Assembly: GCF_014897705.1 (NCBI RefSeq)
Contig: NZ_JABUXV010000004.1
Coordinates: 226,053 to 290,052 of the forward strand
Direction of reading: 5' to 3'
Source: Brachybacterium sp. FME24
Lineage (GTDB): Bacteria; Actinomycetota; Actinomycetes; Actinomycetales; Dermabacteraceae
Length of the DNA: 64,000 nucleotides
Under the pieces are notes generated by a model. That model had not been told where the DNA came from. It was given only the letters and a program-made list of their open reading frames with translations, and ran no database searches. Positions 44,014-53,197 of this stretch are shown piece after piece. The translations under genes were made by a program, and so were the position numbers. Within the stretch, counting starts at the first letter, position 1. Every line of letters begins with the position of its first letter.

Positions 44014-45711
44014 TCACTGCGTGGGCACCATCCATGACAGTACGGTGGACTGGAGGCCCACCAGGAGGCACAGGGCGACCAGCATGCCCAGGCTCCACCA
44101 GATCACCTTGCGGAAGATCTCCGATTCGCGCCCGACGAGACCGACAGCCGTAGCGGCGATCGTGAGGTTCTGCGGGCTGATCATCTTGCCGACCACGCCC
44201 CCGGAGGTGTTCGCCGCGACCAGCAGGGCGGGGTCCAGGCCCGCCTTCTCGGCCGCGGTCTGCTGCAGCGTGGCGAACAGGGCATTGGCACTGGTGTCGG
44301 AGCCGGTGACCGCCGTGCCCAGCCAGCCGAGGATCGGCGAGAAGAAGGCGAAGGCCGCCCCGGTGCCGGCGATCCAGGTGCCGATGGTGATGGTCTGCCC
44401 CGACAGGTTCATGACGTAGGCGAGGGCCAGGACCGACCCGACCGTGAGGATCGAGAAGCGGAGCTTGACGACGGTGGTGACGTAGACGTCGACGGCGTCC
44501 TTGGCGGAGAGGCGGAACACTGCGGCGACGATGATGCCGGTGATCAACAGCAGCGTGCCCGGGGAGGACAACCACTGCAGGGAGTACACGGTGCTCTCCG
44601 CGACCTCCCCGGCGGCGTTGAGCACCTTCCCGTCGAGCCCGGGCCAGGGGATCGAGATGTCGGTGGAGCTCAACAGGGAGTTCAGGGGTCCCCACAGCTT
44701 CGACACGGAGAAGATCGCGATGACCAGGAGATAGGGGAACAGGGCCAGGAACACGCGGCCGGCGGTGAGCGGGGTCTCGGTGCGTGGCGGTGTGGCGACG
44801 GCGACCTGGCCGGACCCGGAGCCGGGCGCGGCATCGGGCGCCTCGGCGGCTTCGCTCTCGCGCTCCAGACGCATGTTCTCCGTCGCGTCCTTGCCGCCGA
44901 CAGGCTTCCACACCCGCAGCATGAGGACTGCCGCGGCGAGTCCGGCCAGCGAGGAGATGATGTCGGTGAGTTCGACGGACAGCCAGTTCGAGGACACGTA
45001 CTGGGCGACGCCGAAGACGACGCCGACCAGGAGCGCCAGCGGCCAGAGCTGACGGATGCCCCGCTTGCCGTCGACCAGCAGGACCAGGAACAGCGGGACC
45101 AGGGTGGCCAGGAACGGGGTCTGGTGTCCGATGATGGCACCGATGTGCTGGTAGTCGATCCCGGTGAGGTTGCCGGCGGTGATGATCGGGATGGCGATGG
45201 CGCCGAAGGCCACCGGGGCGGTGTTGGCGATGAGCACCACCGTGGCCGCTCGCATCGCGGTGAAGCCGATCGACATGAGCATGACGCCGGTGATCGCCAC
45301 CGGTGCCCCGAAGCCGGCGAGGGCCTCGAGCAGGCCGCCGAAGCAGAAGGCGATGATGATCGCCTGGACGCGTGGGTCGTCCGAGATCACGTTGATGACC
45401 AGTCTCAGGTCCTCGAACCGTCCGCTGCGGACGGTCAGCTCGTAGAGCCAGATCGCGTTGACCACGATCCACATGATCGGGAAGATCCCGAAGGCGAATC
45501 CCTCGGTCGCCGAGAGTGCGACGAGACCGACCGGCATGCTGTAGGCCAGCACGGCGACGGCAGCGGCCACCGCGAGAGCGGACAGGCCCGCCCAGTGCGC
45601 CTTCCAGCGCAGCACACCCAGGGTGAGGAAGATCGTCAGCAAGGGCAGGATGGCGATCAGCGAGGACCACAGCAGGCTGTCTGCCAACGGTGCGAGTTCT
45701 GCTGTGTACAT
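44014..45711 (-). CDS. lctP: L-lactate permease, LctP family
   Basis: 565 aa. The ATG at 45711 is chosen because GGAGG stands just upstream. About 12-14 transmembrane helices; family marks are GFGAPVAITGVMLMSIGF, AFGAIAIPIITAGNLTGID and LGWLGTAVTGSDTSANALFATLQQTAAEKAGLDPALLVAANTSGGVVGKMISPQNLTIA. Proton-coupled lactate/glycolate uptake. Divergent from the FadR-type regulator, with a palindromic operator between. Confidence 0.96.
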   Translation of the reverse strand: MYTAELAPLADSLLWSSLIAILPLLTIFLTLGVLRWKAHWAGLSALAVAAAVAVLAYSMPVGLVALSATEGFAFGIFPIMWIVVNAIWLYELTVRSGRFEDLRLVINVISDDPRVQAIIIAFCFGGLLEALAGFGAPVAITGVMLMSIGFTAMRAATVVLIANTAPVAFGAIAIPIITAGNLTGIDYQHIGAIIGHQTPFLATLVPLFLVLLVDGKRGIRQLWPLALLVGVVFGVAQYVSSNWLSVELTDIISSLAGLAAAVLMLRVWKPVGGKDATENMRLERESEAAEAPDAAPGSGSGQVAVATPPRTETPLTAGRVFLALFPYLLVIAIFSVSKLWGPLNSLLSSTDISIPWPGLDGKVLNAAGEVAESTVYSLQWLSSPGTLLLITGIIVAAVFRLSAKDAVDVYVTTVVKLRFSILTVGSVLALAYVMNLSGQTITIGTWIAGTGAAFAFFSPILGWLGTAVTGSDTSANALFATLQQTAAEKAGLDPALLVAANTSGGVVGKMISPQNLTIAATAVGLVGRESEIFRKVIWWSLGMLVALCLLVGLQSTVLSWMVPTQ

Positions 45712-45804
45712 AGGGGCCTCCGACACGCATCAGCCGCGGTGCTGCACAGCATCGCCGTCGATGTGGTGCCTCGTGAGTCGGAACGAAGAGCGTGGGAGAC
45801 CATC

Positions 45805-45821
45805 CTGTGGTCTGACCACAG
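45805..45821. promoter_or_regulatory. LldR/FadR-type operator
   Basis: CTGTGGTCTGACCACAG is a perfect 8-bp inverted repeat around one base. It contains TGGTCTGACCA, the classic FadR-subfamily GntR pattern (TGGTnnnACCA). It lies between divergent lctP and the regulator gene. Confidence 0.85.
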
Positions 45822-45897
45822 AGGCGATGCTAGGCCCTGGATCGTCTGAGGGCAAGGCACGGATCGCGGCGTGCACCGGCTGTGCTAGAACAGGACC

Positions 45898-46683
45898 ATG
45901 GTCGACAACACAGACGGCAAAGAGGTCGGACCGCAGACGGATCGGTCCTCGGGAGTGGGCGCGATGTGGCGACCGGTGACTCGGAGCAGCACGCACGAGC
46001 TGGTCATCGAGGCGATCGAGGACCAGATCATGGCCGGCACCCTCACCGTCGGCGACCTCCTGCCCTCGGAGCGGGAGCTCGCCCTCCGGCTCCAGGTCAG
46101 CCGTTCCGGAGTGCGCGAGGCCATCCGGGTCCTCGAAGGTCATGGGGTGCTGCGCTCCGACGTCGGATCCGGCCGCGGCGCCGGGACCTTCGTCGCTGCC
46201 CTTCCGAGCGCGGCACTGGCCCGGTTCCTCCGCCTCCATGTGGCCCTGTCGAACTTCCGCATCCAGGAGGTCGTCGAGGCGCGCATCATGCTGGAGCGGG
46301 CGAGCGCGTCGCTGGCGGCCGAGCGGGCCGATGCCGACGCGCTGGCGGAGATGGAGCGGCTGCTGGCGATCATGGATGACCCCGACGTCAGTCGCGAGGC
46401 GTTCAACGACGCCGACACCGACTTCCATGTCGCCATCGCAGCGGCGGGCGGGAACACCCTGTTCTCCGACATGACCGGCGCGATCCGTTCCTCCCTGCGC
46501 GCCCCGATCCTCGAGGCGTTCACCAAGGTGACGAACTGGGATGCGCTGGCGTCGATGCTGCGCACCCAGCACCACGAGATCCTCGAGGCGATCATCCAGG
46601 GGCAGGCCGAGAGGGCGGGGGACCTCACCGCTGCGCACGTTCGGGAGGCGTCGGCCGCGCTGCCGGATCTGCCCGACGCGTAG
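45898..46683 (+). CDS. lldR: FadR-subfamily GntR regulator, probable lactate regulator
   Basis: 261 aa. Winged HTH: HELVIEAIEDQIMAGTLTVGDLLPSERELALRLQVSRSGVREAIRVLEGHGVLRS. The FCD ligand domain has metal-site residues in DADTDFHVAIAAAGGN and RTQHHEILEAI. Divergent to lctP-lldD with a perfect FadR-type operator between, so lactate-responsive repression is the natural inference. Confidence 0.9.
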   Translation: MVDNTDGKEVGPQTDRSSGVGAMWRPVTRSSTHELVIEAIEDQIMAGTLTVGDLLPSERELALRLQVSRSGVREAIRVLEGHGVLRSDVGSGRGAGTFVAALPSAALARFLRLHVALSNFRIQEVVEARIMLERASASLAAERADADALAEMERLLAIMDDPDVSREAFNDADTDFHVAIAAAGGNTLFSDMTGAIRSSLRAPILEAFTKVTNWDALASMLRTQHHEILEAIIQGQAERAGDLTAAHVREASAALPDLPDA

Positions 46684-46744
46684 CGGTGCAGAGCGGTGGG
46701 CCCCTGCCCGAGGACGTCGGAGACTGGTGACTGCGGCCGCCGCC

Positions 46745-47902
46745 TCAGGAGGCGGGAACCGGGCGCTCGTCCGGACCGTCGTACTGCGAAAGGGGCCGGA
46801 TCAGGGCGTTCGCGGCGCGCTGCTCCATGATGTGGGCGGTCCAGCCGGTCACGCGCGCGGCGATGAACAACGGCGTGAACATCTCGGTGTCGAAGCCCAT
46901 CAGGTGGTACGTCGGCCCCGCCGGGTAGTCCAGGTTCGGTTTGATGCCCTTGGCCTCGTCCATGGACTGCTCCAGACCGTTGTACAGGCCCAGGATCTCG
47001 GAACGCCCGACGTGCGCGATCATCGCGTCCATGGCCTCCTTCATGGTCGGCACCCGCGAGTCCCCGTGCTTGTAGACCCGGTGCCCGAAGCCCATGATCT
47101 TCTTCTTCTGCGCCAGCGCGTCGTCCATCCAGGCCTTTGCGCGGGCGTGGGCCTCCTCCTCGGACTCCTCCGGGCGAATGCCGATCTCCTCGAAGGTGTG
47201 CATCACCGCCTCGTTCGCCCCACCGTGCAGGGCGCCCTTGAGCGCGCCGATCGCGCCGGTCACCGCCGAGTGCAGATCGGACAGGGTCGAGGTGATCACG
47301 CGGGCGGTGAAGGTGGAGGCGTTGAAGGAATGCTCGGCGTACAGCACCATCGAGACGCGGAACGCCTCGACCACCTCGTCGGACGCCTCCTGCCCGAAGG
47401 TCATCCACAGGAAGTTCCGGGAGTAGTCCAGATCGTCCCGAGCGGGGATCGACTCGGTGGGACCGCCGGCCCGGCGGCGACGCTGCTCATAGGCGACCAC
47501 GGCCGGCAGCTGGGCGAACAGGCGCCTTGCCTTCTCCAGCTCGGCATTCGGCGAGGAGTCCTTCGCGGTGGGGTCCATCGCCCCGATCACGGAGACGGCG
47601 GTGCGCACCGCATCCATCGGATGGCATTCGGCCGGCAGGGAGTCCATCGCCGCTTTGACCTCGGCGCTCAGTGCACGGTGGGAACGCTCGTGGCGCGCGA
47701 CCTCGGTCAGTTCCTCGGCCGTGGGGAGCTCCCCGGTCCACAGCAGGTGCGCCACGGCCTCGAAGGGCTGGGTGGCGGCCAGCTCGGGGACCGGGTACCC
47801 GCGGTAGAGCAGGGAATTGGTCTCGGGGTTGACCTTGGAGACGGCGGTGACGTCGGCGACGACCCCGTTCAGTCCCTTGTGGATCTCGCTGGTCTCATTC
47901 AT
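46745..47902 (-). CDS. prpC: 2-methylcitrate synthase
   Basis: 385 aa citrate-synthase family enzyme condensing propionyl-CoA and oxaloacetate. Catalytic AEHSFNASTFTARV and GALHGGANEAVM, then KIMGFGHRVYKHGDSR. The short bacterial form and its place after prpD and prpB make it PrpC and not the main citrate synthase. ATGA overlap with prpB. Confidence 0.94.
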   Translation of the reverse strand: MNETSEIHKGLNGVVADVTAVSKVNPETNSLLYRGYPVPELAATQPFEAVAHLLWTGELPTAEELTEVARHERSHRALSAEVKAAMDSLPAECHPMDAVRTAVSVIGAMDPTAKDSSPNAELEKARRLFAQLPAVVAYEQRRRRAGGPTESIPARDDLDYSRNFLWMTFGQEASDEVVEAFRVSMVLYAEHSFNASTFTARVITSTLSDLHSAVTGAIGALKGALHGGANEAVMHTFEEIGIRPEESEEEAHARAKAWMDDALAQKKKIMGFGHRVYKHGDSRVPTMKEAMDAMIAHVGRSEILGLYNGLEQSMDEAKGIKPNLDYPAGPTYHLMGFDTEMFTPLFIAARVTGWTAHIMEQRAANALIRPLSQYDGPDERPVPAS

Positions 47903-48870
47903 GAGTCACTCCTGGGATCGACGGCGGTGTCGGGGGTGCGGTCCGTGCGGGGGGCGCTGTCAGCGCGGCGGACGGCGGGGACCTCGAAGTCGAAGATCGA
48001 GGCGTCGAAGCGGGTGTAGCCCTCATAGTCCACCAGTTCGTAGAGCCTGGCGCGAGTGAGCATCTCATCCACCCGAGGGGCCTGGGTACCCTCCGAAAGG
48101 ATCGTCTCCAGCACCCGCTCGGCCGCGCCCATCGCCGCACGCAGCAGCGTGACCGGATAGATCACCATGGCCACGCCTGCCTCGGCCAGTTGGGTGCGGG
48201 TGAAGAGCTCGGACTTGCCGAACTCGGTCATGTTCGCCAGCACCGGCACATCCAGAGCCGCGCAGACCTGCTCGAACTCCGAGAGGTCCGCGAGCGCTTC
48301 GGGGAAGATCGCGTCGGCGCCGGCATCGACCAGGGCCTTCATCCGGTCGATCGCGGCGTCCAGTCCCGAGGTGGCGCGCAGGTCGGTGCGGGCCATCACC
48401 AGGAACCCCTCGTCGCGGCGACCGTCGGCCGCAGCGCGGATGCGCTGGGTGGCGGTCTCCTCGTCCACCATCGTCTTGCCGTCCAGGTGCCCGCAGCGCT
48501 TGGGATTGACCTGGTCCTCGATGTGGCAGCCGGCCAGGCCCGCGTCCTCGAGCTCTCCGATGGTGCGGGCGACATTCATCGGTTCGCCGAACCCGGTATC
48601 GGCGTCGATCAGGCAGGGCAGGTCGGTGGCGGCGGCGATCTGGCGACCGCGGGCCGCCACTTCGCTCAGCGTGGTCAGCCCGATGTCGGGCAGGGCCAGC
48701 TCATTGGCGATCACCGCCCCGGAGATGTAGACCCCCGGGAACCCCTTCTCCTGGATCAGTGTCGCCGACAACGGGGTGAAGGCCCCCGGGAAGGGCTGGG
48801 CGGCGCCGGGCGTGAGCAGTGCGCGCAGATCCTGGCGCTTCTGCGCGGCGGTCCTGGTGGAGTGCAGCAT
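47899..48870 (-). CDS. prpB: 2-methylisocitrate lyase
   Basis: 323 aa from the ATG at 48870. It cleaves 2-methylisocitrate to pyruvate and succinate. PEP-mutase/isocitrate-lyase fold with GVYISGAVIANELALPDIGLTT, DADTGFG and the active-site Cys in NPKRCGHLDGK. The KRCGH form is typical of methylisocitrate lyase. It overlaps prpD by 1 nt (TGATG) and prpC by 4 nt. Confidence 0.95.
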   Translation of the reverse strand: MLHSTRTAAQKRQDLRALLTPGAAQPFPGAFTPLSATLIQEKGFPGVYISGAVIANELALPDIGLTTLSEVAARGRQIAAATDLPCLIDADTGFGEPMNVARTIGELEDAGLAGCHIEDQVNPKRCGHLDGKTMVDEETATQRIRAAADGRRDEGFLVMARTDLRATSGLDAAIDRMKALVDAGADAIFPEALADLSEFEQVCAALDVPVLANMTEFGKSELFTRTQLAEAGVAMVIYPVTLLRAAMGAAERVLETILSEGTQAPRVDEMLTRARLYELVDYEGYTRFDASIFDFEVPAVRRADSAPRTDRTPDTAVDPRSDS

Positions 48871-50387
48871 CAGAACAGTCCCTTCGGTCCGGCGGTGAGA
48901 TCCACGACGCCGGTCGCGGCGCGGACGTTGAGCCGGCCCAGCTCCCCGGCGGCGAGGTCCGGCAGGTTCGCCGCGGTCTCCAGGAAGCGGTCGATCTCGG
49001 CGCTCTCCACGAGACCGTCGGCCAGGGATCGGAACTTCTCGACGTACTGCGCGCGGGTGAAGGGCCGGGCGCCGAGGGGGTGGGCGTCGGCCACGGAGAT
49101 CCGGTCCTCGATCACGGTGCCGTCGACGAGGGTGATACGCACGTCGCCGCCGAAGGCCTTCTCCGCCAGATCCTGGGAGTGATAGCGGCGGGTCCACTCC
49201 GGATCCTCCTGGGTGGCGACCTTCTGCCACAGCGCCACGGTGTCGCGGCGTCCTGCTCGCTCCGGGGCGTACGAGTCCACGTGGTGCCAGGTCCCGTCCT
49301 GCAGGGCGACGGTGAAGATGTACGGGATCGAGTGGTCGAGGGTCTCGCGGGAGGCGGTCGGATCGTACTTCTGCGGATCGTTCGCTCCGGACCCGATCAC
49401 GTAATGGGTGTGGTGGGAGGTACGGATCAGGATCGAGTCGACCTGGGACGGATCGGTGGCCTCGGGGTGCTCGGTGTGCAGCCGGCGGGCCAGGTCGATC
49501 CATGCTTGGGCCTGGTACTCCGCCGAGTGCTCCTTGGTGTAGGTGTCCAGGATCGCGCGCTTGGTCTCGCCCAGTACCGGCAGCGGCACCGTGTAATGGG
49601 CCTCCGGGCCGTCCAGCAGCCAGGCGATCACACCGTCTTCGCCCTCGTAGATCGGCACCGGGGAGGTCTGTCCGCGCATCGCCCGATCGACGGACTCGAC
49701 GGCCATCTTCCCGGCGAAGGCCGGCGCGTGGGCCTTCCAGGTGGAGATCTCGCCCTTGCGGGACTGGCGGGTGGCGGTGGTGGTGTGCAGCGCCTGCCCG
49801 ATGGCCTGGAACACCGTCTCGGTGTCCAGTCCCAGCAGGGTTCCGATCCCGGCGGCGGCCGAGGGGCCCAGGTGGGCGACGTGGTCGATCTTGTGGGCGT
49901 GCAGGGAGATCGCGCGCACCAGGTCGACCTGCAGCTCGTAGCCGGTGGCGAGGGCGCGGATGAGGTGATGGCCCGAGCTGCCCAGGTGCTCGCCGACGGC
50001 GAGGATCGGCGGGATGTTGTCGCCGGGGTGGGAGTACTCAGCGGCCAGGAAGGTGTCGTGGAAATCGAGTTCTCGCACCGCCACGCCGTTGGCCCAGGCT
50101 GCCCATTCCGGGGAGCTCTTCTCCGTGATCCCGACAATGCTCGCGCCGCTGCCGCCGGTGGAGACCGGGTGACTGAGCGCCTGGGACCGGGCGGAGACGA
50201 TGGGGGCGCGGCCGACGGAGGCGATCGCGACCGAGGCATTGTCGATGATCCGATTGATGATCATCTCCTGGACCTCTGGCTCCACCGCGACCGGATCCGT
50301 GGCCACCTCGGCCATGGACCAGGCCAACTGGTCGGTGCGGGGAACCTGTTCCTCGGAGCGGTGGACGCGGACGTCGTGGTCTCTCAT
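48870..50387 (-). CDS. prpD: 2-methylcitrate dehydratase, MmgE/PrpD family
   Basis: 505 aa. It converts 2-methylcitrate to methylaconitate without an Fe-S cluster. Family segments: [75 protein letters not shown] and [22 protein letters not shown]. Overlaps the GntR gene by 4 nt, giving a single coupled operon GntR-prpD-prpB-prpC. Confidence 0.95.
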   Translation of the reverse strand: MRDHDVRVHRSEEQVPRTDQLAWSMAEVATDPVAVEPEVQEMIINRIIDNASVAIASVGRAPIVSARSQALSHPVSTGGSGASIVGITEKSSPEWAAWANGVAVRELDFHDTFLAAEYSHPGDNIPPILAVGEHLGSSGHHLIRALATGYELQVDLVRAISLHAHKIDHVAHLGPSAAAGIGTLLGLDTETVFQAIGQALHTTTATRQSRKGEISTWKAHAPAFAGKMAVESVDRAMRGQTSPVPIYEGEDGVIAWLLDGPEAHYTVPLPVLGETKRAILDTYTKEHSAEYQAQAWIDLARRLHTEHPEATDPSQVDSILIRTSHHTHYVIGSGANDPQKYDPTASRETLDHSIPYIFTVALQDGTWHHVDSYAPERAGRRDTVALWQKVATQEDPEWTRRYHSQDLAEKAFGGDVRITLVDGTVIEDRISVADAHPLGARPFTRAQYVEKFRSLADGLVESAEIDRFLETAANLPDLAAGELGRLNVRAATGVVDLTAGPKGLF

Positions 50388-51145
50388 GCTGTCGTCTCCT
50401 TCAGGGGTGCGCCGAGGTGGGCGCTGCGGGGGCGAACGGGGTCTCGTGTGCGGTCAGTCGACGTGTCGGAGTCGGTGGGGCAGGCCGTGGCAGGTGGGGC
50501 GAGGGGCTCGGCCTGCAGGTGAGTCAGCGCCTGCTGGAGGTGCACGGTGGTCGCGGCTGCGGCGAGCTCCGGGTTGCCGGCCGCGATGGCGCGGGCGATC
50601 GCGGCATGCTCGTGGGCGGAGTCGGCCAGGCGGGTCGGCGATCTGCGCGAGAGCCGGCGCAGTCGGGCGAGGTGGACCCGGACGCCGCGCAGCGCGTCGG
50701 CCAGATAGTCATTGCCGCTGGTGGAGTCGACGGCGGTGTCCAACTCCCGGGTCAGCGCGTAGTAGTCGGTGGGTTCGGCGCCCTGCGCGAGGGGCGCGGT
50801 GGAGCGACCGAAGCGCTCGGCGAGCTCGGAGAACCGGTCCTGCGCCGCGGGGTCCGCACCGGTGATCTCGGCGGCGCGACGGACGGCCAGCACCTCCAGG
50901 GCGATCCGCAGGTCGAACAGCTGGGTCGCCTCGGCCAGAGAGACCGCCGTGACCACGACCCCGCGCCCGGCAGAGGGGGCGGCCAGGCCGTCCCCGACCA
51001 GCCGGCCCAGTGCTTCGCGCAGCGGGGTGCGGGAGAGTCCCAGCCGGGCCGACTGCTCGACCTCGCCGAGAACAGTGCCGGGTTCGAGGGTTCCCGCGAT
51101 GATCTCCTCACGCAGGGTGAGGTAGGCCCGGTCGCTCGCACGCAT
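50384..51145 (-). CDS. GntR-family regulator of the methylcitrate operon
   Basis: 253 aa. Short winged [52 protein letters not shown], then an FCD-like helical domain. It is the first gene of the prp operon, so autoregulation together with prpDBC is likely. No SD is visible. A -10-like TACACT ends 6 nt before the ATG, suggesting a leaderless mRNA. The C-terminal ~45 residues are a Pro/Thr-rich low-complexity tail. Confidence 0.88.
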   Translation of the reverse strand: MRASDRAYLTLREEIIAGTLEPGTVLGEVEQSARLGLSRTPLREALGRLVGDGLAAPSAGRGVVVTAVSLAEATQLFDLRIALEVLAVRRAAEITGADPAAQDRFSELAERFGRSTAPLAQGAEPTDYYALTRELDTAVDSTSGNDYLADALRGVRVHLARLRRLSRRSPTRLADSAHEHAAIARAIAAGNPELAAAATTVHLQQALTHLQAEPLAPPATACPTDSDTSTDRTRDPVRPRSAHLGAPLKETTA

Positions 51146-51151
51146 ACGACC

Positions 51152-51165
51152 AGTGTATGCACACT
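51152..51165. promoter_or_regulatory. Candidate prp operator, proximal
   Basis: AGTGTATGCACACT has 5-bp inverted arms (AGTGT/ACACT) around ATGC and overlaps the -10-like element of the GntR gene. Confidence 0.55.
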
Positions 51166-51215
51166 CGACGCAGATGAGCCCATGTCGTCAGAAACGTCCC
51201 CGAACGCGGCTTCTG

Positions 51216-51223
51216 TGTATACA
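51216..51223. promoter_or_regulatory. Candidate prp operator, distal
   Basis: TGTATACA is a perfect 8-bp palindrome within TGTGTATACAG, about 70 bp upstream of the GntR start. It shares TGTAT and CA with the proximal site and resembles GntR-family half-sites. Confidence 0.5.
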
Positions 51224-51289
51224 GCGGAGAATTCCTGGCTCCGCCTCGGCTGCCCATCGGGCACCCGGAAGGGATGACCTCCTGCGCCG

Positions 51290-52126
51290 TCAGGAGCGTC
51301 GACGGCCGATGGTGCGGAATGCCTCCAGAGTCTCGGCCGGGTCCAGGACCACGCCGGGGTGGGGGCCGGCCTGCCTCCACGCCGCACGCCAGTCCTCGAC
51401 ATCGGGGGAGGACAGGGCGCCCCCGGCGAGCAGCACCATGTTCCCGTCGGCCGGGCGGGTCAGCAGCGAGGCCTGGGTCAACGTCCACACGCCGGACAGC
51501 CCTTTCGTCGCGGCCGCGTCCTCGAGCTCGCGGACCTGCTGGGCGAGGAAGCGCTGCCCGGCGTCGTCGCCCACGTTGACCAGCAGCAGCCCGTCCTCCT
51601 CCAGATGTTCGAGCGCTTCGCCGTAGAAGTCCCGAGCGGCCAGGTGAGCGGGGGAGGACTCTCCGGAGAACACGTCGATCACGACGGCGTCGAACCGTCG
51701 GCCGCTCATCGCAGCGAGCTCCTCGCGGGCATCACCGATCACGACCTCCAGCTCGGTCCCCACCGGCATCGGCAGGGCGGTGGTCACGAGCGTCGGCAGC
51801 TCGCGTTCGATCTCGATCACCAGCTGCGCGGAGCCGGGCCGAGTGGCCTGCACGTACCGGGCCAGCGTGAGCGCACCGGCACCCAGATGGGCGATCCGGA
51901 TCTTCTGCTGACGGGGCCATGCCGCATCGACGACGTTCGCCATCCGCCGCAAGTACTCGTGGACGATGTGGGTGGGATCGGCGAGATCGACATGCGACTG
52001 CTCGACGCCGCCGATCTGCAGCACCCAGCCGCCGTCGACCTCATCCTTGATGATCCATGCCGGCCGATCGGAGAAGCCCAGCTGCGCGCTGCGCTGCGAG
52101 CCGGGAGACAGGTCGGTGGGGCGCAT
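51290..52126 (-). CDS. Spermidine-synthase-like (fused methyltransferase fold) protein
   Basis: 278 aa from the ATG at 52126; a start at 52180 would overlap the divergent gene. SAM-fold motif IRIAHLGAGALTLARYVQATRP, then VIDVFSGESSPAHLAARDFYGEALEHLEEDGLLLVNVGDD. It resembles spermidine-synthase-type aminopropyltransferases, but family members often have unknown substrates. Stands alone. Confidence 0.85.
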   Translation of the reverse strand: MRPTDLSPGSQRSAQLGFSDRPAWIIKDEVDGGWVLQIGGVEQSHVDLADPTHIVHEYLRRMANVVDAAWPRQQKIRIAHLGAGALTLARYVQATRPGSAQLVIEIERELPTLVTTALPMPVGTELEVVIGDAREELAAMSGRRFDAVVIDVFSGESSPAHLAARDFYGEALEHLEEDGLLLVNVGDDAGQRFLAQQVRELEDAAATKGLSGVWTLTQASLLTRPADGNMVLLAGGALSSPDVEDWRAAWRQAGPHPGVVLDPAETLEAFRTIGRRRS

Positions 52127-52179
52127 GGACTCATTATCCTGGATGTCGCGCCCGCCACGGCCCCCGGACGGGGATGACA

Positions 52180-52662
52180 ATGGGCAGTATGCACACCCTC
52201 GAACTGGCGGGCCGACGCTTCACCATCACCCGGGCGAGCGCGGAGGATCTGCTCGCGATCGTCGCGCTCCTGGCCGACGACGTCCTCGGCCGCGACCGGG
52301 AGGGTGCCGGGATGGCGACGTACGAGAGGGCCTTCCACCAGATCGACCAGGACGAGAACCAGCTCCTGGTCGCGGTGCGCGACGCCGATGATCGAGTTGT
52401 CGCCACGATGCAGCTCACGCTGATCCCCTCGCTGTCCCGAGCAGGCGCCACCCGGCTCCAGATCGAAGCGGTCCGGGTCGCGGAGTCGACCCGGGGGAGC
52501 GGACTGGGCACCGCACTGTTCCGGTGGGCGCACGAGTGGGGACGCGAGCACGGGGCGACGCTCGCCCAGCTGACCACTGACTCCTCGCGCACCGATGCGC
52601 ACCGCTTCTACGACCGCCTCGGGTATCTCCCGAGCCACGTGGGATTCAAGCTGCCCCTGTGA
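52180..52662 (+). CDS. GNAT-family N-acetyltransferase
   Basis: 160 aa from the ATG at 52180; ATGs at 52174 and 52189 are alternatives and none has a strong SD. Acetyl-CoA motif RLQIEAVRVAESTRGSGLGTALFRWAHEWG and the C-terminal FYDRLGYLPSHVGFKL. Acceptor unknown. Confidence 0.87.
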   Translation: MGSMHTLELAGRRFTITRASAEDLLAIVALLADDVLGRDREGAGMATYERAFHQIDQDENQLLVAVRDADDRVVATMQLTLIPSLSRAGATRLQIEAVRVAESTRGSGLGTALFRWAHEWGREHGATLAQLTTDSSRTDAHRFYDRLGYLPSHVGFKLPL

Positions 52663-52683
52663 CCCGCCCGGCAGGGACCGCGC

Positions 52684-53031
52684 TCAGCGGCGGTCGCCGG
52701 CTTGGATGTGCACATGCAGATGCTTGGAGTCCTGGTAGGCACCGAGGTTCGTGAGCACTGCCGCGGCGCCGTACTCACGCTCCACCTCGCGGGCGAGGCG
52801 CTGGACGACCCGCAGCAGGGCCAGCAGGTCCGCCTCGTCGTCGCCGCCCGCCGCGGTCAGCGACCCGATGTGCCTCGTCGGGACTGCGACGAGGTGCACC
52901 TCCCAGAACGGCTTCGTGTGGTGGAAGGCGAGTACGCGATCGTCCTCATGGACCACATCGAGGGCACCCGGGTCCGGGATCGCGACATCGCAGTAGAAGT
53001 CAGCTCCCGTGTACGCCAGAGGTGTCGTCAT
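52684..53031 (-). CDS. HIT-family nucleotide hydrolase/transferase
   Basis: 115 aa. Catalytic triad HLHVHIQ near the C-terminus; N-terminal HHTKPFWEVHLVAVPTRHI. HIT proteins hydrolyse AMP conjugates such as AMP-lysine or ADP-sulfate. The exact substrate is unknown. Single gene. Confidence 0.92.
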   Translation of the reverse strand: MTTPLAYTGADFYCDVAIPDPGALDVVHEDDRVLAFHHTKPFWEVHLVAVPTRHIGSLTAAGGDDEADLLALLRVVQRLAREVEREYGAAAVLTNLGAYQDSKHLHVHIQAGDRR

Positions 53032-53197
53032 GGACCCAGTATGAGGGAATCATCGTCCCGTGCCCCGATGTCGGCGGGCGTCCGCTCCCTACTCCAGCTT
53101 GTGCAAGTATGAAGCAGTACTTCGGGGAGCGGGCTGTGGGCACCACGTGGGCGACCCCTCCAGCGCCTGTCCGACCGCCGATCACGACCGGAGCATC

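Noticed and set aside
44009..45730. Second full-length frame on the same strand as lctP
   Set aside because: Composition is Arg/His/Gly-rich with no membrane helices, whereas the lctP frame shows the complete permease signature.
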